Source of the DNA: Erwinia sorbitola
Lineage (GTDB): Bacteria; Pseudomonadota; Gammaproteobacteria; Enterobacterales; Enterobacteriaceae
Assembly: GCF_009738185.1 (NCBI RefSeq)
Contig: NZ_CP046509.1
Span: forward strand, 3,227,501-3,291,500
DNA length: 64,000 nt
Direction of reading: 5' to 3'
Position 1 is the first letter of the stretch. The number at the start of each line of letters is the position of its first letter. Below, piece by piece: positions 43,026 to 51,609 of the stretch. Under the pieces are notes generated by a model. It was not told the DNA's origin. It ran no database searches and saw nothing but the letters and a program-made list of their open reading frames with translations. Position numbers and translations under genes: made by a program.

Positions 43026-44371
43026 AAGGAATCCTTATAACGGTGTAGACGAAAGATTATCCACAGGGGGATCAGGCCGGCAACAGCGGCGATGATAAAT
43101 ACCTGACGATAGGCCTGAACAGCAGAAAAGTGACTGCTTAACAGGGTAAACAGTAGCGTGAACAGTGCAGCTCCGAGACTGAATGAGAGCTGACGATTAA
43201 TATTCCATATCACGCTGGCCCGCGTCATCTGTTCATCGTGAAAATCAGCCAGGGCGCTGGTTTGTGCCGTATTGGCGCTGACACCACCGCCAACACCCAT
43301 CAGCAAATAGGCCAAATTGAGTAACATCACCTGTTCCGGGGTGTGCACCAGTGCCAGCAGCGCGATACCTGCCGCATGCATCACTAATCCGAAACTGAAC
43401 AGAGTAACAGCGCCCAGACGATGATAAAACCGGCCACACAGCAGCATCGCCACCAGCGCCCCGCCTCCGTACAGCAGCATAAATGCCCCGCAACGTTCTG
43501 CGGAAAAATGCAGGCACTGTTGCAGATAAAATATGTTGAGCAGATTCACCCCGGTAAAAATCCCCGGAACCGCGTAGTACACCACCACAGAAAGCCTGAG
43601 CCGTGAATTTCGCAGCAGACTCAAATCAATAACTGCATAAGGATGATTGCGGTAGTGAAACAGATAACCGAGCGCCAGAACGAGTGAGGCTGAGAGCCAC
43701 AGTGCAGCCGGGATAACAGAACCAGCCTCAGCCAGTCGCGACAGCCCAAGCAGAACGGTGGTCAGGGACAGGCAGACCAGCAAAATGCCACGGATATCAG
43801 GTTTTGAAACTGACAGCGTTTCGCGCCGTACCCAGCTTACGGCCAGCACGGCGGCCATCAAACTGAATGGAATATTGCACCAGAAAATCCAGCGCCATGA
43901 GAGGCTATCGACTATCATGCCGCCGAGCATCGGCGACAGCGCAGGGGCAATCAGCGCCACGCTCATAATCAGCGTGGAGATGGTGGCCCGCTCCCGGCCT
44001 TTAAACAGGTTAAAGGTCAGCGCCTGCCCGACCGGGATCAGCATTCCCCCCGCCATCCCCTGTATAAAGCGCCAGAGTACCAGCGAGCCAAATGTCTCTG
44101 ACACTCCGCATCCCAGCGCTGCCAGGCTGAATAACAGCATCGACCCTGCCAGTACCGGCCGGGCACCATAGCGCGCGGCAAGCCAGCCGCTAACCGGAAT
44201 AATCACCGTTAATCCCAGAATATAGCTGTTAGCCACCCAGCCGAGGGATCCGCTGGCAATATGCAGTTGTCCGGCTATCTCTGGCAGTGCAATCGCAGAC
44301 ATAAAAATATTAATACAATCAATAAAAAAACCGAGCAGGAAAATGGCTGCTATGCGGTAACGATAGCTCAT
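43013..44371 (-). CDS. MFS transporter, DHA2 (EmrB/QacA) type
   Basis: This 452-residue protein has about 14 hydrophobic segments. It carries the motif WVANSYILGLTVIIPVSGWLAARYG (motif D1/A region), RFIQGMAGGMLIPVGQAL (motif B with Arg) and SPMLGGMIVDSLSWRWIFWCNIP (motif C), typical of drug/H+ antiporters. Substrate unknown. It is divergent from a LysR gene across 91 bp and translationally coupled to the small NTF2-like gene. Confidence 0.88.
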   Translation of the reverse strand: MSYRYRIAAIFLLGFFIDCINIFMSAIALPEIAGQLHIASGSLGWVANSYILGLTVIIPVSGWLAARYGARPVLAGSMLLFSLAALGCGVSETFGSLVLWRFIQGMAGGMLIPVGQALTFNLFKGRERATISTLIMSVALIAPALSPMLGGMIVDSLSWRWIFWCNIPFSLMAAVLAVSWVRRETLSVSKPDIRGILLVCLSLTTVLLGLSRLAEAGSVIPAALWLSASLVLALGYLFHYRNHPYAVIDLSLLRNSRLRLSVVVYYAVPGIFTGVNLLNIFYLQQCLHFSAERCGAFMLLYGGGALVAMLLCGRFYHRLGAVTLFSFGLVMHAAGIALLALVHTPEQVMLLNLAYLLMGVGGGVSANTAQTSALADFHDEQMTRASVIWNINRQLSFSLGAALFTLLFTLLSSHFSAVQAYRQVFIIAAVAGLIPLWIIFRLHRYKDSLCQN

Positions 44372-44463
44372 AGTGATACCTCCGGGCGCAGCATAGCGGC
44401 GATTGACTACTTAGATCGAGTGGCATAAATTGAAATGATTGTTTGATAAAAGTGAACAATAGA

Positions 44464-45342
44464 ATGCATGCACAGCTCGATAAAATTCATACTTTTTTTG
44501 CCGTAGTTGAAAGCGGCAGCTTTACCCGCGCCGCCGATAATCTTGGCCTCAGCAAAGCAATGGTCAGCCTGCATATTAAGGCGCTGGAACAGGCGCTTGG
44601 TGTCACCCTGCTTGCGCGTAATACCCGTAATCTGGCGTTAACGGAGAGCGGAAGCCAGCTCTATCAGGACTTCAAGGCCATCTTCTCCGATATCGACCTT
44701 GCCGTTGGACGTGTCACTGATGACAGCCAGCCGCTATCAGGCGAACTGCGCATCACCTCCACCTGGGAGTTTGGGCAGCGGTTCCTGATGGCGCCCATCG
44801 CACATTTTTGCCAGCGTCATCCCGGGCTAAAACTGAGCTACAACGTTGGCGCTTCGCTTGACGATCTGGTCAGTCACAAACTGGATGTCGCAATCCGGCT
44901 TGGTACCCTGCGCGACTCTTCGCTAAAAAGCCGCAGACTGGGGCAGTACCGGATTCTGCTGGTCGCATCTCCCCGGCTTATTGCCCGTTACCCGCTGCAA
45001 TGCCTCCGCGAGGTTGCCCCGCTACCGTGGATCCATAACAGTAATTTGTCACAGCCTGGCCGCTGGCAGCTTCAGCATGGTGAGGAGCGTTTTGAGCTAA
45101 AAAGCGAGGCAAGCTATAGCGCTAATTCAGCGCAGATAATGCGTCAGATGGCGCTGGCCGGTATGGGCGTGGCAATACTGCCAGAATGGCTGATCGAAGA
45201 GGATTTAGTGAGTGGAGAGCTTCAGATACTGTTTCCCGGCTGGCAGTTACCACTTCAACCCATCAGCGCTGTGTTTAATGCCGGGCCTGCCCTGCCGCGC
45301 AAAACGCGTATGTTTATTGATTATCTGTGTAGCGAATTATAA
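44464..45342 (+). CDS. LysR-family transcriptional regulator, probably of the divergent MFS operon
   Basis: This 292-residue protein has an N-terminal helix-turn-helix (about 4-62, with FFAVVESGSFTRAADNLGLSKAMVSLHIKALE and ARNTRNLALTESG) and a C-terminal effector domain (about 90-292). DVAIRLGTLRDSSLKSRRLG places it in the CrgA/DsdC-like group that often controls nearby efflux or oxidoreductase genes. The ATG at 44464 is preferred; TTG at 44443 and GTG at 44452 are alternatives. Divergent orientation suggests control of the MFS/NTF2-like pair. Confidence 0.88.
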   Translation: MHAQLDKIHTFFAVVESGSFTRAADNLGLSKAMVSLHIKALEQALGVTLLARNTRNLALTESGSQLYQDFKAIFSDIDLAVGRVTDDSQPLSGELRITSTWEFGQRFLMAPIAHFCQRHPGLKLSYNVGASLDDLVSHKLDVAIRLGTLRDSSLKSRRLGQYRILLVASPRLIARYPLQCLREVAPLPWIHNSNLSQPGRWQLQHGEERFELKSEASYSANSAQIMRQMALAGMGVAILPEWLIEEDLVSGELQILFPGWQLPLQPISAVFNAGPALPRKTRMFIDYLCSEL

Positions 45343-45356
45343 AAATCAGCCAAAAA

Positions 45357-45378
45357 AAAGGCCGCATCAGCGGCCTTT
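45357..45378. terminator. Bidirectional terminator between the LysR gene and glnS
   Basis: AAAGGCCGC (45357-45365) and GCGGCCTTT (45370-45378) form a stem with an ATCA loop and an A-run on the left. On the minus strand the run gives TTTTTTTT after the stem, ending glnS. Confidence 0.88.
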
Positions 45379-45398
45379 ATTCAGCAAATCGCGTCGGC

Positions 45399-47066
45399 TT
45401 ACTCGCCAGCTTTTGCCCAGGTATCACGCAGGCCAACGGTGCGGTTAAACACCAGCTTGCTGGCGCTGGAGTAAACGCTATCGGCACAGAAGTAGCCTTC
45501 ACGCTCAAACTGATACGGTGCTGAGGCTTCCGCCTGCTGCATACCCGGCTCCACAAAGCCCTGACGGATCACCAGAGACTGCGGGTTGATGCTGGCAAGG
45601 AAGTCCTCTGCTGCCCCCGGGTTCGGTACGCTGAACAGACGATCGTACAGGCGGAATTCCGCAGGCAGCGCATGAACAGCAGATACCCAGTGGATAACGC
45701 CTTTCACTTTACGGCCATCAGCCGGATCTTTGCTCAGGGTATCCACATCGCAGGTACAGAACAGGCAGGTAATGTTGCCTTCATCATCTTTGGCAACGCG
45801 CTCGGCTTTGATCACGTAAGCATTACGCAGACGCACTTCTTTACCCAGCACCAGACGCTTGTACTGCTTGTTGGCTTCTTCGCGGAAATCGGCACGGTCG
45901 ATATAGATTTCACGGCTGAACGGCACTTCACGGGTACCCATTTCCGGCTTGCTCGGATGATTCGGCATGCTGATCATCTCTTCATGATGCGCAGGCAGGT
46001 TTTCAATCACCACTTTGACCGGATCCATCACCGCCATCGCGCGCGGTGCATTTTCGTTCAGATCGTCACGAATACAGGATTCCAGCGCGGCCATTTCAAC
46101 GATGTTGTCCTGTTTTGTCACACCAATACGGCGACAGAACTCACGGATAGACTGAGCGGTATAGCCACGGCGACGCAGACCAGAAACGGTCAGCATACGT
46201 GGATCATCCCAGCCTTCGACCACTTTTTCTGTCACCAGCATGCTTAACTTACGCTTGGACATGATGGCGTATTCGAGATTCAGACGAGAGAATTCGTACT
46301 GACGCGGATGAACCGGGATAGTGATGTTATCCAGCACCCAGTCATACAGGCGACGGTTATCCTGGAACTCCAGGGTACACAGGGAGTGAGTAATGCCTTC
46401 CAGCGCATCAGAAATACAGTGGGTAAAGTCGTACATCGGATAGATGCACCACTTGTTGCCAGTCTGGTGATGTTCGGCAAACTTGATACGATAAATAACC
46501 GGATCGCGCATAACGATAAAGTTAGAGGCCATATCAATTTTGGCACGCAGGCAGGCCGTACCTTCCGCAAAACCACCGGCACGCATTTTGGCAAACAGCT
46601 CAAGGTTCTCTTCCACACTGCGGTCGCGGTATGGGCTGTTTTTGCCCGCAGAGGTCAGGCTGCCACGATATTCGCGGATCTGCTCTGGAGAAAGCTCATC
46701 AACGTAAGCCAACCCTTTGGTGATCAGCTCAACGGCATAGTTATGCAGCTGCTCAAAATAGTCAGATGAGTAGCGTACTTCGCCGCTCCACTCGAAACCA
46801 AGCCAGCGCACGTCGTGCTTAATCGACTCAACAAACTCCAGATCTTCTTTTACCGGGTTGGTGTCATCGAAGCGCAGGTTACACTGCCCTTGATAATCTT
46901 GGGCAATACCAAAGTTCAGGCAGATAGACTTTGCATGGCCAATATGCAGATAACCATTCGGCTCAGGCGGGAATCGGGTATGCACCGAGCTGTGCTTACC
47001 GTTCGCCAGATCTTCGTCGATGATCTGACGAATAAAGTTAGTTGGGCGGGCTTCAGCCTCACTCAT
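45399..47066 (-). CDS. glnS: Glutaminyl-tRNA synthetase
   Basis: GlnS has 555 residues: class I signatures RFPPEPNGYLHIGHAKSICLNF (HIGH) and the KMSKS-like IMSKRKL, and a C-terminal anticodon-binding beta-barrel. It charges the tRNA-Gln genes found at 55963-56378. I chose the ATG at 47064-47066 (MSEAEARPTNFIRQII), as in E. coli; the in-frame extension to 47171 is not conserved. GAGGAA precedes it. Confidence 0.98.
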   Translation of the reverse strand: MSEAEARPTNFIRQIIDEDLANGKHSSVHTRFPPEPNGYLHIGHAKSICLNFGIAQDYQGQCNLRFDDTNPVKEDLEFVESIKHDVRWLGFEWSGEVRYSSDYFEQLHNYAVELITKGLAYVDELSPEQIREYRGSLTSAGKNSPYRDRSVEENLELFAKMRAGGFAEGTACLRAKIDMASNFIVMRDPVIYRIKFAEHHQTGNKWCIYPMYDFTHCISDALEGITHSLCTLEFQDNRRLYDWVLDNITIPVHPRQYEFSRLNLEYAIMSKRKLSMLVTEKVVEGWDDPRMLTVSGLRRRGYTAQSIREFCRRIGVTKQDNIVEMAALESCIRDDLNENAPRAMAVMDPVKVVIENLPAHHEEMISMPNHPSKPEMGTREVPFSREIYIDRADFREEANKQYKRLVLGKEVRLRNAYVIKAERVAKDDEGNITCLFCTCDVDTLSKDPADGRKVKGVIHWVSAVHALPAEFRLYDRLFSVPNPGAAEDFLASINPQSLVIRQGFVEPGMQQAEASAPYQFEREGYFCADSVYSSASKLVFNRTVGLRDTWAKAGE

Positions 47067-47213
47067 CTCAATTTCCTCAATTAATGCTGGGCATTGACTC
47101 TTAATAACTCGAGTTGCAACAAGGCGGCAACCTGACGTATGACGAGTATGATTTAACGGAGTATGATCCACAAAGCTGCAAGGGGAAACAACCGTTTGTT
47201 GAGGGAATCAGAT

Positions 47214-47242
47214 AAAAAAAGGGCGGAAATCGCTTCCCGCCC
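47214..47242 (-). terminator. Terminator of nagE
   Basis: GGGCGGAAA (47221-47229) and TTCCCGCCC (47234-47242) form a stem with one wobble; on the minus strand TTTTTTT follows. It lies 26 nt after the nagE stop. Confidence 0.88.
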
Positions 47243-47268
47243 CGTTACGATCGCACTAACCGACGAAG

Positions 47269-49218
47269 TTAGCCGTTAATTTCGTACAAACGTGTCTCAC
47301 CTGCTACCACGGTGTCGCCTGCCAGCAGCGTTAAACCAGCAAAATCTTCGATATTGCTGACCACTACCGGGCTGATCATCGAGCGGGCATTGGCGTTGAG
47401 GAACGCAAGATCCATTTCCAGCACTGGCTGCCCCGCCACTACCGCAGAACCTTCCTCAGCCAGGCGAGTGAAGCCTTTACCTTCCAGCGCTACCGTATCC
47501 AGCCCCATATGCACCACAATTTCGATGCCTTTTTCGGTTTCAAGACAGAACGCATGGTTAGTATTAAAGATTTTTACCAGCGTACCGGAAGCCGGAGCCA
47601 CTACCGTGGTGCCGGTTGGCAGTATAGCAAGTCCGTCACCCACCGCTTTACTGGCAAACGCTTCATCCGGTACCTGCTCGATGGCTACAACAGTACCGCT
47701 AACCGGAGCAACCAGCGTAGCAATAACGCTTTTGGCTGCATTCGGCACCGCATGTGGAGCGGGTGCGGAAGCAACAGGAGCAGCACTCACCGCAGCAGCG
47801 GCAATCGGGCCTTTGGCGATCTGTTTCTTCATCTCTTCGGCGATAGACTCCGCTTTCGCGCCGACAATCACCTGAATGGTCTGTTTATTCAGTTTGACCA
47901 CGCCGGATGCGCCCAGACGTTTACACATCGCATCGTTCACGCGGGATGCATCTTTTACCGACAGACGCAGGCGGGTAATACAGGCGTCAATAACGTTCAG
48001 GTTATCTGAACCACCAATGGCACCAATATACTGACGGGAAAGCTCGCTTAAGCCCTCTTCGGTATTACTGTTAGCTTCATCTTTCACCAGCAGGTCGCCT
48101 TCATCTTCACGACCCGGGGTTTTCAGATTCATCATGCGGATCACGGCGCTGAACAACACGAAGTAAACCACAAACGCTACCAGCCCCATCACCAGCAGTA
48201 ACCAGACATTGCTGCTGGCCGCTGGCAGTTTATACATTAATGCATAGTCGATGGCGCCCGCAGAGAAGGAGAACCCGGCGTGAATACCCAGTGTAGTGGC
48301 AACAAACAGACTGATACCGGTCAGGACGGCGTGGATCAGATACAACATCGGCGCCAGGAACATAAACAGGAATTCCAGCGGCTCGGTCACCCCTGTCAGG
48401 AATGCAGTCACCGCTACGGAGAGCAGCATACCGCCAACCATCGGACGACGGGCTTTTGGAGCAGCCAGATACATCGCCAGCGCGGCACCCGGCAGACCGA
48501 ACATCATGATCGGGAAGAAACCGGACATAAACATACCGGCAGTGCCATCACCTGCGTAGAAGCGGTTGATATCACCGTGGAACACCGCACCGGCAGCATT
48601 GGTAAACTCACCAATCTGGAACCAGGCAATGGTATTCAGCACCTGATGCAGACCGGTTGGGATCAGCAGACGGTTAACGAAACCGAAGATACCGGCACCG
48701 AACGCGCCTTCAGAGACGATCCACTCGCCGCCCGCATGGATGGCAGCCTGTACCGGAGGCCAGATGTAGCCAAACACCGCCGCCAGCACCAGACAGAAGA
48801 AGCCCGTCGCAATAGGAACAAAACGTTTGCCGCCAAAGAAGCTCAGGAAGTCAGGCAGTTTAATATCGGCCCAGCGGTTATAGGTCATACCGGCGATCAG
48901 GCCGGTGATAATCCCCGCCAGCACGCCCATATTAACCGTAGGGTTGATGGTCACCATCGCCTTGGTCAGGATAAAGTAACCGACTGCACCAGCCAGCGCG
49001 GCAGCACCGGCGTTGTCTTTAGACCAGGTTGAGGCCACACCAATAGCGAAGATCAGCGCAAGGTTGTCGAAGATTGCTCCACCGCCCTGGGCGATAAACG
49101 GCATATTAAGTAAATCTGGCTGGCCGAAGCGCAGCATCAGTGCAGCAACAGGCAGCACCGCGATTGGCAGCTGTAACGACCGCCCTAATCTTTGAAAGAA
49201 TCCTAGAATATTCACCAT
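47269..49218 (-). CDS. nagE: PTS N-acetylglucosamine transporter EIICBA
   Basis: NagE has 649 residues: the IIC membrane domain (about 1-375, MVNILGFFQRLGRSLQLPIAVLPVAAL at the start and GVTEPLEFLFMFLAP), IIB (about 395-475, phosphocysteine in IDACITRLRL), an Ala/Pro linker, and IIA (about 500-640, phosphohistidine in EIVVHMGLDTVALEG). It imports and phosphorylates GlcNAc to GlcNAc-6-P. It is divergent from nagBACD with a shared operator region. Confidence 0.98.
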   Translation of the reverse strand: MVNILGFFQRLGRSLQLPIAVLPVAALMLRFGQPDLLNMPFIAQGGGAIFDNLALIFAIGVASTWSKDNAGAAALAGAVGYFILTKAMVTINPTVNMGVLAGIITGLIAGMTYNRWADIKLPDFLSFFGGKRFVPIATGFFCLVLAAVFGYIWPPVQAAIHAGGEWIVSEGAFGAGIFGFVNRLLIPTGLHQVLNTIAWFQIGEFTNAAGAVFHGDINRFYAGDGTAGMFMSGFFPIMMFGLPGAALAMYLAAPKARRPMVGGMLLSVAVTAFLTGVTEPLEFLFMFLAPMLYLIHAVLTGISLFVATTLGIHAGFSFSAGAIDYALMYKLPAASSNVWLLLVMGLVAFVVYFVLFSAVIRMMNLKTPGREDEGDLLVKDEANSNTEEGLSELSRQYIGAIGGSDNLNVIDACITRLRLSVKDASRVNDAMCKRLGASGVVKLNKQTIQVIVGAKAESIAEEMKKQIAKGPIAAAAVSAAPVASAPAPHAVPNAAKSVIATLVAPVSGTVVAIEQVPDEAFASKAVGDGLAILPTGTTVVAPASGTLVKIFNTNHAFCLETEKGIEIVVHMGLDTVALEGKGFTRLAEEGSAVVAGQPVLEMDLAFLNANARSMISPVVVSNIEDFAGLTLLAGDTVVAGETRLYEING

Positions 49219-49324
49219 TTCCCCCTATGAGACCCGTTAAGGCGGCAAAAACCGTCTGTTTTTTTTCACGGCTTTTGTAATTCAGTTCGACACTACACAC
49301 CACGAAACGGAGTGTAAGAAAAAA

Positions 49325-49345
49325 TTAATTCGCTTCGCAAATTAA
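49325..49345. promoter_or_regulatory. NagC-type operator, nagE side
   Basis: TTAATTCG at the left and CAAATTAA at the right are near-inverse arms centred on 49335, in the standard place for a NagC box between nagE and nagB. A second site lies about 97 bp away (49418-49445), a spacing suited to repression looping as described in E. coli. Confidence 0.7.
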
Positions 49346-49356
49346 ACGGCCATTTA

Positions 49357-49372
49357 TGTGACTAAAATCACC
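49357..49372. promoter_or_regulatory. CRP site between nagE and nagB
   Basis: TGTGA (49357-49361), six bases, then TCACC (49368-49372) is one mismatch from the ideal CRP half-site pair. It lies between the two NagC-type boxes, as in E. coli, where CRP activates both directions. Confidence 0.75.
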
Positions 49373-49417
49373 TAAAAACGCATTATTGTTAGCATGTGAC
49401 TGGCTAACTGCACAAAC

Positions 49418-49445
49418 TTATTTTATGATTCGAAAAATCAAAACG
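49418..49445. promoter_or_regulatory. NagC-type operator, nagB side
   Basis: TGATT (49426-49430) and AATCA (49436-49440) flank CGAAA, with T-rich and A-rich outer arms (TTATTTTA, AAAC). This resembles the nagB operator region of E. coli and pairs with 49325-49345. Confidence 0.65.
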
Positions 49446-49553
49446 GACAAATTCCTCTGCTCCGTGACGGTAATCGCGTTACGCTTACCGAAAGCGCAGA
49501 CAGAGCCCCGTTTTAAACCTATATCCAACTCTGCTTATAAAATGAGGTGCAAC

Positions 49554-50354
49554 ATGAGACTGATTCCTCTGGCAACGCCAGCCCAGGTCGGAAAATGGGC
49601 AGCACGCCATATCGTTAATCGTATTAATGCGTTTAACCCTACTGCTGATCGCCCCTTCGTGCTGGGCTTACCTACCGGTGGTACCCCACTGGAAGCTTAC
49701 AAACACCTTATTGAGATGCATAAAGCGGGCCAGGTTAGCTTTAAGCATGTAGTGACCTTCAATATGGACGAATATGTCGGCCTGCCTAAAGAGCATCCGG
49801 AAAGCTATCATAGCTTTATGTATCGGAACTTTTTTGATCATGTTGATATTTCGAGTGAAAATATTAACCTTCTGAACGGTAATGCGCCGGATATTGACGA
49901 AGAATGTCGCCAGTATGAGCAAAAAATCCGCGCATACGGCAAAATTCACCTGTTTATGGGTGGCGTAGGCAATGACGGCCATATCGCGTTTAACGAACCT
50001 GCTTCTTCTCTGGCTTCGCGTACCCGTATTAAAACGCTGACGCACGATACCCGCATCGCCAACTCCCGTTTCTTCGGTGGCGACGTTGATCAGGTACCAA
50101 AATATGCGCTGACCGTCGGTGTGGGCACATTACTCGATGCGGAAGAAGTCATGATTTTGGTTACCGGTCACCTTAAGGCGCAGGCGCTGCAGGCTGCCGT
50201 TGAAGGCAATGTGAACCATATGTGGACTATCAGCTGTCTGCAATTACATGCTAAAGCCGTTGTGGTGTGTGACGAACCCGCCACCATGGAATTGAAGATG
50301 AAAACCGTTAAATATTTCCGCGAGATGGAAGCTGGAAACATTAAAGATCTGTGA
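49554..50354 (+). CDS. nagB: Glucosamine-6-phosphate deaminase
   Basis: NagB has 266 residues, beginning MRLIPLATPAQVGKWAARHIV, with LGLPTGGTPLEAYK (phosphate loop), TFNMDEYVGL (Asp72 region) and FMGGVGNDGHIAFNEP (catalytic Asp/His/Glu). It converts GlcN-6-P to fructose-6-P and ammonia. I used the ATG at 49554 behind GAGG; the longer frame from 49386 runs through the operator region. Confidence 0.98.
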   Translation: MRLIPLATPAQVGKWAARHIVNRINAFNPTADRPFVLGLPTGGTPLEAYKHLIEMHKAGQVSFKHVVTFNMDEYVGLPKEHPESYHSFMYRNFFDHVDISSENINLLNGNAPDIDEECRQYEQKIRAYGKIHLFMGGVGNDGHIAFNEPASSLASRTRIKTLTHDTRIANSRFFGGDVDQVPKYALTVGVGTLLDAEEVMILVTGHLKAQALQAAVEGNVNHMWTISCLQLHAKAVVVCDEPATMELKMKTVKYFREMEAGNIKDL

Positions 50355-50389
50355 TCATTCCTGATCGCTGTCATCATTTCAGTACGGTG

Positions 50390-50421
50390 CCTGCCGGCGG
50401 GGCCACTCCCCCACCGGCAGG
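50390..50421 (+). repeat. Strong hairpin between nagB and nagA
   Basis: CCTGCCGG (50390-50397) and CCGGCAGG (50414-50421), with inner GGGG (50399-50402) and CCCC (50408-50411), form a GC-rich stem without a U-tract. It likely reduces read-through or stabilises the nagB mRNA, setting NagB above NagA. Confidence 0.7.
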
Positions 50422-50453
50422 ACAAGAGATATCAGTAAGTCAGGAGAACAACT

Positions 50454-51602
50454 ATGTACGCGTTAACCCAGGGCCGTATCTATACAGGCCATAAAATTCT
50501 CGATCGGCATGCGGTGGTGGTCGCCAATGGCCTGATTGAGCGCATCTGTCCGCTGGAGGAGCTGCCCCCAGGCATCGAAACTCGTCAGGTCGACGGAGCA
50601 ATTATTGCCCCTGGCTTTATTGATCTACAGCTTAATGGCTGTGGCGGCGTGCAGTTTAACGATGATATTTCTGCAATTAGTGTAGAAACTTTGCATACCA
50701 TGCAGAAAGCGAACGAAAAATCTGGCTGCACCAGCTTTCTGCCTACGCTGATTACCAGCACCGATGAACTGATGAAGCGTGCCGTTGAAGTGATGCGTGC
50801 CTGGCTGGCGCAGAACAGTCATCAGGCACTGGGCCTGCATCTGGAAGGCCCGTGGTTAAACCCGCTGAAAAAAGGTACGCATAATCCTGACCTGATCCGT
50901 TCACCTGATAAAGAACTGGTCGACTTCCTCTGTGCCAATGCGGATGTTATTAGTCAAATTACGCTTGCGCCGGAACAGGTAGACGCTGCCGTTATTCGTC
51001 AGCTGCGCGATGCCGGAATTGTGATCTCTGCCGGTCACTCATACGGCACCTACGATGAAGCCCTTGCCGGTATTGATGCCGGAGTCTCGTTTGCAACGCA
51101 TCTTTACAATGCCATGCCCGCCACCAGCGGCCGCGAACCAGGCCTGATTGGCGCGCTGTTTGATTCTCCGGATGTATGGTGCGGCATTATCGCTGATGGC
51201 CTGCACGTGCATTACGCAAACATTCGTAACGCTAAACGAATTAAAGGCGATAAACTGATTCTGGTCACCGATGCCACTGCACCCGCAGGCGCTGCTATTG
51301 ATCGATTCATTTTTGCTGGTAAAACAATATACTATCGCGACGGGCTGTGTGTTGACGAGAACGGCACTCTGAGCGGATCTGCGTTAACTATGATTGAAGC
51401 TGTAGCTAACAGCGTCGAACATGTAGGCATTTCCCTTGATGAGGCGCTGCGTATGGCAACACTGTATCCAGCCCGCGCAATGGGGGTAGACACTCAATTA
51501 GGGTCAATTGAAGTCGGAAAAGTGGCCAATTTGACGGTGTTTACCCGTGACTACAAAATCACCCGGACTATCGTTAACGGTAACGAGGTCTTTAGCGAGT
51601 AG
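50454..51602 (+). CDS. nagA: N-acetylglucosamine-6-phosphate deacetylase
   Basis: NagA has 382 residues of the amidohydrolase fold: GFIDLQLNGCGGVQFND, the metal-binding HLEGPWLNPLKKGTH, SAGHSYGTYDEA, THLYNAMP and the catalytic Asp in LILVTDATAPAG. It removes acetate from GlcNAc-6-P, lowering the NagC inducer. AGGAG precedes the ATG. The next gene, nagC, starts 7 bp after its stop. Confidence 0.98.
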   Translation: MYALTQGRIYTGHKILDRHAVVVANGLIERICPLEELPPGIETRQVDGAIIAPGFIDLQLNGCGGVQFNDDISAISVETLHTMQKANEKSGCTSFLPTLITSTDELMKRAVEVMRAWLAQNSHQALGLHLEGPWLNPLKKGTHNPDLIRSPDKELVDFLCANADVISQITLAPEQVDAAVIRQLRDAGIVISAGHSYGTYDEALAGIDAGVSFATHLYNAMPATSGREPGLIGALFDSPDVWCGIIADGLHVHYANIRNAKRIKGDKLILVTDATAPAGAAIDRFIFAGKTIYYRDGLCVDENGTLSGSALTMIEAVANSVEHVGISLDEALRMATLYPARAMGVDTQLGSIEVGKVANLTVFTRDYKITRTIVNGNEVFSE

Positions 51603-51609
51603 ATATTTA

